A stretch of 53,606 bases of DNA from DATLMR01 sp035634255. Lineage in GTDB: Bacteria; Acidobacteriota; Blastocatellia; UBA7656. A model generated the notes under the pieces. The model was given only the letters and a program-made list of their open reading frames with translations, ran no database searches and was not told the origin of the DNA. Numbering within the stretch: position 1 is the first letter of the stretch; each line of letters begins with the position of its first letter. The stretch is taken from assembly GCA_035634255.1 (NCBI GenBank), contig DASQDI010000023.1:1-53606 (forward strand), in the 5' to 3' direction. The position numbers and the translations under genes were made by a program. Below are positions 1 through 6,054 of this stretch, piece by piece.

Positions 1-4
1 TTTC

Positions 5-156
5 TTCAGGGTGAAGAAAAAACTTCAGGGTGAAGGAATTATTTCACCCTGAAGAAATTATTTCAGGGTGAAGAAAAAACTTCAGGGTGAAGGAATTATT
101 TCACCCTGAAGAAATTATTTCAGGGTGAAGAAAAAACTTCAGGGGTTCCGGGGTGA
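5..156. repeat. Iteron array: 19-bp repeats in a 57-bp higher-order unit
   Basis: Units begin at 5, 24, 43, 62, 81, 100, 119 and 138, exactly 19 bp apart. Each contains the near-palindrome TTCAGGGTGAAG or its inverted-centre form TTCACCCTGAAG, followed by an A/T-rich spacer. Orientation runs +, +, -, +, +, -, +, and the last unit (from 138) is degenerate. The spacers also repeat with period three, so 5-61 and 62-118 are identical 57-bp copies and a third copy begins at 119. Iterons of this length near ParA and HTH genes are typical of plasmid replication origins or partition sites. Which of these applies cannot be decided from the sequence. The array may continue left of the window, although bases 1-4 do not match the expected unit end. 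Confidence 0.93.
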
Positions 157-236
157 AGTCCTGCCTTGATATAAGCAGGTGTGAAACTTATAACCGTCGG
201 ATTGATAAGAATTAAGGCGGTAGAGATGGGCACAAC

Positions 237-1010
237 CTAAACAGGGGTAAGGTTTACTTGTAATTTGATGCCTAACCTACTCGAAGGATCATATTCTTCA
301 ATTCTTAATATAAATCCTCGTGTCTGAAGACTCTTAAGGGTCAACTGGCAACCTCGGGCGGTTAGGTTTACAGCCTCCGCGAGCTTCGGAATTGTTATAT
401 AGCATGCGGTCTTGGCTTGGTCGTGAGTCGCTCCAAGTAAATATTTCAGTACGTTAGCCTCACCTTTACTCAATCGGTATTTGAGCTTTAGTCCATCCAC
501 ATAGATTGATGTCTCAAGCTTGCACGATATTACCGGCATCGCCGGTTGAGACGTTTTGACAGAACCCCCAGCAGGAGTCGCGACAATTAGAGTGGGCTGC
601 TTGGTTTTAATTTGTTCCAGAACAGGGTCAGCCATATCTGTCGGGTCTATTGAAGCCTGATTAAGAGTAATACTCGCCGCCGGTTCTTCGGCTTGGTTCC
701 TTTTAATATCGAGCGCGGCTGCTTCAAGGTTTGCAACAACAGGAGATAAATGTGTATCGGGCTCAATATCTAAAACGGCTAGATTAGCTTGATTTTGAGT
801 CTCTTGATTGGAATCTGTCTGATCAGGGAAGGGAATTTTATCAACCGGCAGCGACGCCTCCGGCACCTGATTCTGTTCTTGTAATTCACTGAAAAGCCTA
901 TCGAAATAGGTGTTGTCGACCGGAGGGGCTTCCCTCTTGGGGAACACAAATTTGGATTTGCCTGGGCTTCTCCTGGCCGCCTCTTCAGGTTTTGGTTTCG
1001 TATTTCCCAC
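237..1010 (-). CDS. Winged-helix DNA-binding protein, candidate Rep or centromere-binding protein
   Basis: The 257-aa protein has a long polar, Pro/Gln/Asn-rich and probably disordered N-terminal part (about 1-165). A compact C-terminal domain (about 166-257) looks like a winged helix: an amphipathic start, a 'TIPKLAEAV' helix, a recognition-type helix ('LTARGCQLTLKSL') and a hydrophobic wing ending the protein. It begins 13 bp after the parA stop on the same strand and is the last gene of that operon, so it lies directly beside the iteron array. I infer that it binds the iterons, either as a plasmid initiator or as the adaptor linking DNA to ParA. Canonical ParB or RepA motifs are not visible, so family assignment is tentative. 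Confidence 0.6.
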   Translation of the reverse strand: MGNTKPKPEEAARRSPGKSKFVFPKREAPPVDNTYFDRLFSELQEQNQVPEASLPVDKIPFPDQTDSNQETQNQANLAVLDIEPDTHLSPVVANLEAAALDIKRNQAEEPAASITLNQASIDPTDMADPVLEQIKTKQPTLIVATPAGGSVKTSQPAMPVISCKLETSIYVDGLKLKYRLSKGEANVLKYLLGATHDQAKTACYITIPKLAEAVNLTARGCQLTLKSLQTRGFILRIEEYDPSSRLGIKLQVNLTPV

Positions 1011-1023
1011 TTAGGGAGATCTC

Positions 1024-1851
1024 CTATCGTGAAGCAGATTTATTACCTTTGTCTTTGATTGGTAGCACATTCTTTCCTGCCGAATGAATCCTAAGCCGCT
1101 CAATAATCTCGTCTGTAAGTTCGGCATATACAAGAGCTCCCCGCGAATTCGGCGCATAAAGCTGCACGGGTTTATTGTAAGAGGGAGATTCTGCAATCTT
1201 GACGTTATTGTGAATCAGCGTATCAAAAACAAGGTCTCCAAATTTTTCCTTCAGCATCTCGTGAGATGCGGCAGAGACCGTTGTGCGCGTATCAAACATA
1301 GTCGAGACTATGCCCAGGAGTTCCAACCGAGGATTAAGCCCGCGTACCTGTTTAAAAGTGTGCATAAGATACTGCAACCCATCCTGGGCTAAAGGATGGG
1401 CTGAAACAGGGATGAGCATGTGGGTTGAAGCCAGTAAAGCAGTAGTTAAAATCTGCCCGAGCGTCGGGGGCGTGTCTATAATAACGTACTTATATTCATT
1501 GTTTAGCCTATCGAGATGCGTTCGCAACCGGCTTATTGCAATAGATGGTTCCTTTTCAAAATTCGAGAACTTAATGGAGGAGGGGACCAGGTCTAAATGC
1601 TCCAATTCGGTTTCGACCACAGCCTGTTCAAGCGTTGTTGCTTCCGATGATCCCAATTCAACCAGAACGTCTCCGATTGAAATATTTACCTTCTCATACG
1701 GAAGAAAATGAGCCGTTGCATTAGCTTGAGGGTCGGCATCGATGAGCAATGTCTGATGACCCCTCTGGGCTAATTCTGAAGCTACCGCTGTTGCTGTCGC
1801 ACTTTTACCCACGCCGCCTTTTTGATTAGCTACGACGATTACTGCGTCCAT
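1024..1851 (-). CDS. parA: ParA-family partition ATPase
   Basis: The 275-aa protein is a deviant-Walker P-loop ATPase of the ParA/MinD superfamily. The N-terminal KGGVGKS motif (residues 11-17) carries the signature lysine. 'LLIDADPQAN' follows at about 35-44 and the Walker B-like 'YVIIDTPP' at about 121-128. There is no N-terminal HTH extension, so it resembles short type Ib-like ParA proteins. ParA forms ATP-dependent nucleoid-bound gradients that segregate low-copy plasmids or chromosomes. The start overlaps the upstream HTH gene by 26 bp, suggesting translational coupling, and the winged-helix gene follows after 13 bp. The DNA-binding partner is presumably one of these neighbours. Confidence 0.93.
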   Translation of the reverse strand: MDAVIVVANQKGGVGKSATATAVASELAQRGHQTLLIDADPQANATAHFLPYEKVNISIGDVLVELGSSEATTLEQAVVETELEHLDLVPSSIKFSNFEKEPSIAISRLRTHLDRLNNEYKYVIIDTPPTLGQILTTALLASTHMLIPVSAHPLAQDGLQYLMHTFKQVRGLNPRLELLGIVSTMFDTRTTVSAASHEMLKEKFGDLVFDTLIHNNVKIAESPSYNKPVQLYAPNSRGALVYAELTDEIIERLRIHSAGKNVLPIKDKGNKSASR

Positions 1852-2056
1852 TCGGCCCCTCCTTCAAGTGCTTCAGGTCATTGAGATCAAACAGAGTCAC
1901 GCGCTCATCAAGCTCAAATTTTTCACCTTTTAAGATACCTTTCTTATAAAGCCGTGATACCTTATGCCTCGATACTTCCAAGTAGTCAGCTGCCCCGAGC
2001 AAAGATACTTTGCCTTCCGGAATCTTAGGTTCTTTTCTGGGTTTTTTGTGCATCAT
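1826..2056 (-). CDS. Small HTH (excisionase/MerR-like) DNA-binding protein
   Basis: This 76-aa basic protein has a helix-turn-helix of the excisionase/MerR type ('LLGAADYLEVSRHKVSRLYKKG', about residues 19-40) followed by a short wing-like strand and a Lys/Arg-rich tail. It is the first gene of the parA operon and its end overlaps the parA start. Its position just below a strong promoter with a tandem CATATTG repeat suggests an autorepressor of the partition operon, but a direct role in partition complex assembly is also possible. Two adjacent ATG codons (2056 and 2053) could start it. No good Shine-Dalgarno sequence is seen. Confidence 0.75.
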   Translation of the reverse strand: MMHKKPRKEPKIPEGKVSLLGAADYLEVSRHKVSRLYKKGILKGEKFELDERVTLFDLNDLKHLKEGPNGRSNRRS

Positions 2057-2063
2057 TAGGTCT

Positions 2064-2080
2064 CAATATGGAGCAATATG
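2064..2080. promoter_or_regulatory. Candidate operator: tandem CATATTG repeat
   Basis: CAATATG occurs at 2064-2070 and again at 2074-2080 (CATATTG on the minus strand). The 10-bp spacing of about one helical turn places both on the same DNA face. The pair lies at or just after the predicted transcription start of the parA operon, where a bound repressor would block it. The HTH protein at 1826-2056 is the obvious candidate binder. This is inferred from position. Confidence 0.45.
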
Positions 2081-2091
2081 TCACAAAAGGC

Positions 2092-2120
2092 AATTATCCT
2101 TTTCCCAGGTCCTTTGTCAA
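2092..2120 (-). promoter_or_regulatory. Sigma70-type promoter of the HTH-parA operon
   Basis: Read on the minus strand, TTGACA (complement of 2115-2120) is separated by exactly 17 bp from ATAATT (complement of 2092-2097). This is a near-consensus -35/-10 pair. Transcription would begin around 2085, about 30 bp before the HTH start codon. Confidence 0.8.
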
Positions 2121-2238
2121 TCAGAAAATGGGCGCCGGCCAGCTTATGTTGTAGTTAATTCAGGCCTTGTACAGGATATGGTAGTGGAGGGTTAGGTATC
2201 TGCTTTTATTCCGAGCCAGGCTGAAGATCAGATGAAAA

Positions 2239-3021
2239 TCAGTTGTGCTTATTTACTCGTGTTTCGCGCCGTTTTTCAATCCGGTATAGGATGGTCGATA
2301 TCTTATCAATTGCCCCGAAGAATTCGTCAAGCGTTTCGCCATCAAGGTCCTCCGGCTCAATCTTACGCATTGCGAAAAAGATTCGTCTCATCTCCTCCCA
2401 GAAAAGATGCCGGGTATCGGACGGGTCAATCTCCAGTAACTCGTCGGCCACTGCCACAACCGAAGCCATACTTTCCGATGTAATCTCAGGCGTTGATGAC
2501 TCTCCCAGAAACTCCTTCACCCGTGCGCGGAGGCGCGTCTGCGACCCCTGTATCTTAAGGTGAGACTGAAGCAGGTTGCGACGTTGAGCGCGGGCTGCCG
2601 CCGGCGTACACCCCAGTCGGTCGGGAGTGAGACGGGCAAGTAGCCCCGCTTCCTGAAGGTTCAGATCACTGGAGGAGAGGGCTTCCAAAATATCAGAAGG
2701 GAAGTGAAGCACCTGGATATATTGCCCGATGAAGCTGCTCACCGAAACCCGGCCTGATGTTTCACGCTGTAGAATGCCGCGCAACTTACTCGCTGCCTCT
2801 ATCAGAACTTCGCGCGACCACCGACCAGGACGGCCGCGTTTCGTCTCCTTTGCCGGGTATCGCTCGACGTGGCGCACGGCATAAAGGAAGCGTATCAAAT
2901 CTTTCTCTTTGTTTGGGATGACTGATGGAAGGCATTCGCGCAACCTCTCACAAATTGCACGCACGCCCTCAGGCGAAGTAAGGGGGTCGTGACTCCGTTG
3001 GCGCCGTCGGACATTATGCAT
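2239..3021 (-). CDS. ParB-like HTH protein, candidate plasmid partition/regulatory protein
   Basis: The 260-aa protein has a central segment (about 90-135: 'VSVSSFIGQYIQVLHFP...LNLQEAGLLARL') that resembles the ParB/KorB HTH region, in which a recognition helix is followed by 'lklP.....l..g.l.l..a..L'. The N-terminal ParB nuclease-like domain with its GERRxR box is absent. The C-terminal third is acidic and helical, possibly a dimerisation segment. It is transcribed left, separated from the parA operon by about 180 bp, and diverges from the recombinase gene. I recognise the HTH only loosely. It could be a plasmid-specific regulator rather than a true ParB. Confidence 0.5.
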   Translation of the reverse strand: MHNVRRRQRSHDPLTSPEGVRAICERLRECLPSVIPNKEKDLIRFLYAVRHVERYPAKETKRGRPGRWSREVLIEAASKLRGILQRETSGRVSVSSFIGQYIQVLHFPSDILEALSSSDLNLQEAGLLARLTPDRLGCTPAAARAQRRNLLQSHLKIQGSQTRLRARVKEFLGESSTPEITSESMASVVAVADELLEIDPSDTRHLFWEEMRRIFFAMRKIEPEDLDGETLDEFFGAIDKISTILYRIEKRRETRVNKHN

Positions 3022-3081
3022 AATAAAAATTCGACGTTAAGAGTTAAGATGTTTCACGGAAAAGCCATCATACACTATTTT

Positions 3082-3098
3082 TACCAATTAAATAGGTA
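3082..3098. promoter_or_regulatory. 17-bp near-palindrome in the divergent ParB-like/recombinase region
   Basis: TACCAATTAAATAGGTA is an inverted repeat with 7 of 8 paired positions about a central A. It sits in the AT-rich 145-bp gap between the leftward ParB-like gene and the rightward recombinase, a typical place for an operator controlling both. A tandem GTTAAGA duplication (3036-3049) lies closer to the ParB-like start. Function is inferred from symmetry and position only. Confidence 0.4.
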
Positions 3099-3166
3099 AT
3101 ATTTCGATTTCGAACGAGCGAGATTACACAACCTGTCGAGAAGTGTAACCATGATATGATTGGCGC

Positions 3167-4162
3167 ATGTCAAATGATACGGACCTGATATCATCCCAAA
3201 TTGCGGGCCAGCCTGCGTTGCTTAACGCAATCGCACTCTGGGCCGACGCCACGACCGATATGGCCAGTTCCCGCAGGCATGACCTGCTGCGAGACAAACA
3301 ACGAGCCGTAGCCGATTTTTTTGGCTTCATTAAAAAGCCCGCCGATATAGTCACACCGCTGGACGTGAAAGCCTGGCAGTCCGCGCTGGAAGAGTCCGGG
3401 TTGAAGCCAACGACCATCTACTGGAAAATCTCACGCGTCTCGTCCTTCTACACCTGGGCAATGTCGGCCCCGGAGTTGAAGGAATTTATCCGCGACAACC
3501 CGGCGCGGATCGCCAGACCCAAGGCCCCTAAGGCATACCAGACCGAGAGCGCGAAATCATTGGACGACGATCAGCTTCAGGGGTTGATCGATGTGGTCAG
3601 GCAGAGAGCGGGGAAAGGTGATGTTGTGGGTATGCGCGATTATGCAATCCTGCTCTTTTACGTTCTTACGGGAATGCGCCGCCAGGAGGTCATCTCGCTT
3701 CGCGGCGCGGGTGTAAAGTTTAATCAGGACTCAATTATAGTTCTTGCGAAGTCCAAGGGAGGGGATTATGTCGGGCGGGAGATACGTGAGCCACTCGTGA
3801 GGGAGGCCCTGATCGACTACCTGGAGGCGTGCGGCCGCATGCATGTTCTAAAGACCGATGGGCCTCTTTGGACTCGCCACGACCGCGCAGGCCGGCCGGG
3901 AGAGCCCCTCACTTCTCATGCCTTCGTGAAGAACCTTCAGCAGTACGCAAAGCAAGCCAACATCGGTCACATTCACCTCCATCAGACCAGACACACATTC
4001 GCCCGGATGGTAGCGGAAGACACGGGATCATTGACCGACACTATGGACGCTCTTGGGCACAGGAACGTATCGACGACGCGCGTTTATGTCCAAAGGATCG
4101 CCGTCTGGAAGGACAAACACAGCGAGAGGATCACGGCTCGATTCAAAAAGAATCTAGACTAA
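3167..4162 (+). CDS. Tyrosine recombinase/integrase (XerD-like)
   Basis: The 331-aa protein has the two-domain layout of phage-type integrases: an N-terminal SAM-like core-binding domain (about 15-110, 'DLLRDKQRAVADFFGF') and a C-terminal catalytic domain. The catalytic set is complete: Arg in 'TGMRRQE' (about 171), Lys in 'AKSKGG', HxxR in 'HQTRHTF', His in 'LGHRN', and the nucleophile Tyr307 in 'TTRVYVQ'. Such enzymes resolve plasmid multimers or integrate elements. Here it lies between the partition genes and the biosynthetic cluster, so it may have joined the two or may resolve dimers of the replicon. No matching attachment-site repeat was identified by eye. Confidence 0.93.
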   Translation: MSNDTDLISSQIAGQPALLNAIALWADATTDMASSRRHDLLRDKQRAVADFFGFIKKPADIVTPLDVKAWQSALEESGLKPTTIYWKISRVSSFYTWAMSAPELKEFIRDNPARIARPKAPKAYQTESAKSLDDDQLQGLIDVVRQRAGKGDVVGMRDYAILLFYVLTGMRRQEVISLRGAGVKFNQDSIIVLAKSKGGDYVGREIREPLVREALIDYLEACGRMHVLKTDGPLWTRHDRAGRPGEPLTSHAFVKNLQQYAKQANIGHIHLHQTRHTFARMVAEDTGSLTDTMDALGHRNVSTTRVYVQRIAVWKDKHSERITARFKKNLD

Positions 4163-4195
4163 ACATATTTCGGATGGGTGTTCCTCTCACAAGCT

Positions 4196-4780
4196 TCAGG
4201 CTCGTTCGAGTCGCCCCACGCCTGACAGCGTTTGAAGATCGATGTCGGCAACGCACCTGACTTTTTCATAATTCAGAGTTAATCCGCCTATCAGAAGGAT
4301 GCGCCCCGTCGAGTTGCCGAAGTCCGCGTTACTCATATCGCTCTGACCCTGCTCAAGCCTCAACCCGAACTCAGTCCCGCCTCTGGTGTCGGTGAACTTA
4401 ATGTGGACATAGCCTCTATCAATAGACTCTTTAAGCTCGTTGATTTTCAGGTCGGATCGCGCGCTGATTTCAACCGGGTGATCGCCCTGAGATAGATACG
4501 TAACCAGGTCCTCGCTCTCGGAATCTTCGGACTGTGCCGGCTCAGACGGTTCCATTCGCTGTGCCGCTTCTTCCATTTTCTTTCTCAGACTCAGAGGTCT
4601 CATATCAGTCCAGACCTCTTCGATATAAGCGAGGCATTCGGCCCTGGTGCCTGTCCTGCCCGCGTCCGTCCATCCTAAGGGGTTCTCTCGGTCGGCGGGC
4701 CAAATGGAGTACTGCTCTTCGTGGTTCACTACTACTTTATAGATTCTATTATCTTCCTTGTCAGGATCATTCCGGCTCAT
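4196..4780 (-). CDS. MbtH-like NRPS accessory protein with extra C-terminal domain
   Basis: About residues 8-66 form an MbtH domain: 'NHEEQYSIWP', 'GW', 'AECLAYIEEVWTDMRP' with the conserved Trp residues. MbtH proteins bind and activate NRPS adenylation domains. Family members are usually only 60-80 aa. This one continues through an acidic linker (about 70-92) into an additional ~100-residue, probably beta-rich domain that I do not recognise. ATG at 4780 is preferred over GTG at 4783 because AGGAGG sits 5 nt before the ATG. It is convergent with the recombinase (33-bp gap) and marks the left edge of the biosynthetic cluster, probably serving the three NRPS proteins to the right. Confidence 0.88.
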   Translation of the reverse strand: MSRNDPDKEDNRIYKVVVNHEEQYSIWPADRENPLGWTDAGRTGTRAECLAYIEEVWTDMRPLSLRKKMEEAAQRMEPSEPAQSEDSESEDLVTYLSQGDHPVEISARSDLKINELKESIDRGYVHIKFTDTRGGTEFGLRLEQGQSDMSNADFGNSTGRILLIGGLTLNYEKVRCVADIDLQTLSGVGRLERA

Positions 4781-4783
4781 CAC

Positions 4784-5100
4784 TGCCTCCTAAATAGCTA
4801 TCAGTGGCACGAGCGGTACGATTATATTAATACGTAATCTCAGCCGCAACAGCCAGAATTATAGAGAGATTTCATAACCGGCTCCCGCCTCGGTCCGACC
4901 GCTGGCGCCGGCCTTAGCTCATCTCCAAAATCAAAATCTACCCCGCGAGCCGCCTGTAATCATTCTTGCAACAACTTGCGCCCCACAGCGTTTATAAGAA
5001 AGCGGGCTCCAATCAGCTCTGAATTCGTGCGAGTAAAAGTTATAACGGCCCTAGTACACTCGCCCGGCAAAGGCGGAACAACGAGATTCAGGATAAAAAA
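4784..5100. other. Divergent intergenic region between mbtH-like and DAHP synthase genes
   Basis: About 317 bp without a convincing gene. It should hold the promoters for both diverging genes, and AT-rich patches occur near 4822-4840 and 5030-5045. I could not identify a -35/-10 pair with proper spacing, a riboswitch or a repeat here. The DAHP synthase gene has a modest AGGA ribosome-binding site before its ATG. Confidence 0.4.
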
Positions 5101-5985
5101 ATGAGCACTTTAATCAGCGATGTCGGCCTCGTTTCAGGCGAATGCGAGAAGGCTAATCCCCAGGCGAGCGCAAGCAGTGTCGCGCACCCTTTTAAGCTCG
5201 CAGGCAGGCAGGCAGGCAAGGGTTGCACAATCGTTGATGTCGGCGGAGTGAAGATAGGCGCAGCGGAACCGATCATTATCGCCGGCCCTTGCGCCGTTGA
5301 ATCCCCGGACCAGTTGTTTACCACCGCGCGCGCCGTTAAGCTTGCCGGGGCGCGGATGCTCCGCGGCGGGGCTTTCAAGCCCCGCACTTCGCCTTACGAT
5401 TTTCAGGGGCTAGGCCTCGAAGCTTTGAAACTACTTGGGCAGGCCAGGGAAGAGACGGGGCTGCCAGTCGTCACCGAAGTCATGGCGGCCGAATCCGTAG
5501 ACCTGGTGGCCGAATATGCGGACATGCTTCAGGTCGGGGCACGCAACATGCAAAACTTCGACTTGTTACGCCGCCTGGCCCTTGTACCGCGCCCGATCCT
5601 GCTTAAGCGCGGACCCGCGGCGACGATTAAGGAGTGGCTGCTCGCGGCTGAATATATCTTGTCCGGTGGCAACCCGAATGTCGTACTGTGTGAGCGCGGC
5701 ATTAGGACCTTCGAAACCGGCATGCGTAACACGTTAGACCTCGCTGGTGTCGCTTTAGTCAAACAACTTTCTCACTTGCCCGTCCTGGTCGATCCGTCCC
5801 ACGCCACCGGGCTGCGCAGCCTGATCCCCGCCGTCTCGCGAGCTTCCCTCGCCGCTGGCGCTGACGGGCTCATCATAGAAGTGCACCCCTCGCCCGACCA
5901 CGCTTTGTCTGACGGCCCCCAGTCGATGGACTTCTATGGCTTCACCGAGATGATGAAGAGCCTTCAGGCCTATTGCGCCGTATAG
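5101..5985 (+). CDS. aroF: 3-deoxy-7-phosphoheptulonate (DAHP) synthase, type I-beta; candidate aminoDAHP synthase
   Basis: The 294-aa protein belongs to the AroF/KdsA-type DAHP synthases: 'AGPCAVES' (about 60-67), 'GGAFKPRTSPYDFQG', 'QVGARNMQN', 'LLKRG', 'CERGIRTFE', 'VDPSHATG' and 'EVHPSPDHALSDGPQS' supply phosphoenolpyruvate, sugar-phosphate and metal ligands. It condenses PEP with erythrose 4-phosphate, or in an AHBA pathway with its imino analogue. The AHBA genes in this cluster make the second role likely (inference). Well-known AHBA clusters use a plant-type (type II) enzyme such as RifH, so this would be a non-orthologous replacement. The ~45-residue N-terminal extension includes a short tetranucleotide repeat. 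It is separated from the other AHBA genes by the leftward operon. Confidence 0.92.
   Translation: MSTLISDVGLVSGECEKANPQASASSVAHPFKLAGRQAGKGCTIVDVGGVKIGAAEPIIIAGPCAVESPDQLFTTARAVKLAGARMLRGGAFKPRTSPYDFQGLGLEALKLLGQAREETGLPVVTEVMAAESVDLVAEYADMLQVGARNMQNFDLLRRLALVPRPILLKRGPAATIKEWLLAAEYILSGGNPNVVLCERGIRTFETGMRNTLDLAGVALVKQLSHLPVLVDPSHATGLRSLIPAVSRASLAAGADGLIIEVHPSPDHALSDGPQSMDFYGFTEMMKSLQAYCAV
5201..5218 (+). repeat. Tetranucleotide microsatellite (CAGG, 4.5 copies) in the DAHP synthase gene
   Basis: Four and a half perfect CAGG units lie in the N-terminal extension, before the conserved catalytic domain begins. Gain or loss of one unit would shift the reading frame. The tract is short for an active phase-variable locus. 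Confidence 0.6.
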
Positions 5986-6054
5986 CAAGCTGCTTTAGAA
6001 CATCGCCGGGCGTAAAGCCTGACAGGCGAAGGTGGCTACCTCCGATAATGCTCT

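Noticed and set aside
1..160. CRISPR array
   Set aside because: The 19-bp period, repeated spacers, alternating orientation and lack of cas genes fit iterons, not CRISPR.
3829..4260. 143-codon plus-strand frame over the recombinase end
   Set aside because: It is an alternative frame of the recombinase gene without motifs.
5986..6054. Terminator between the convergent DAHP synthase and fusion genes
   Set aside because: I looked for a stem followed by a T-run and did not find a convincing one.
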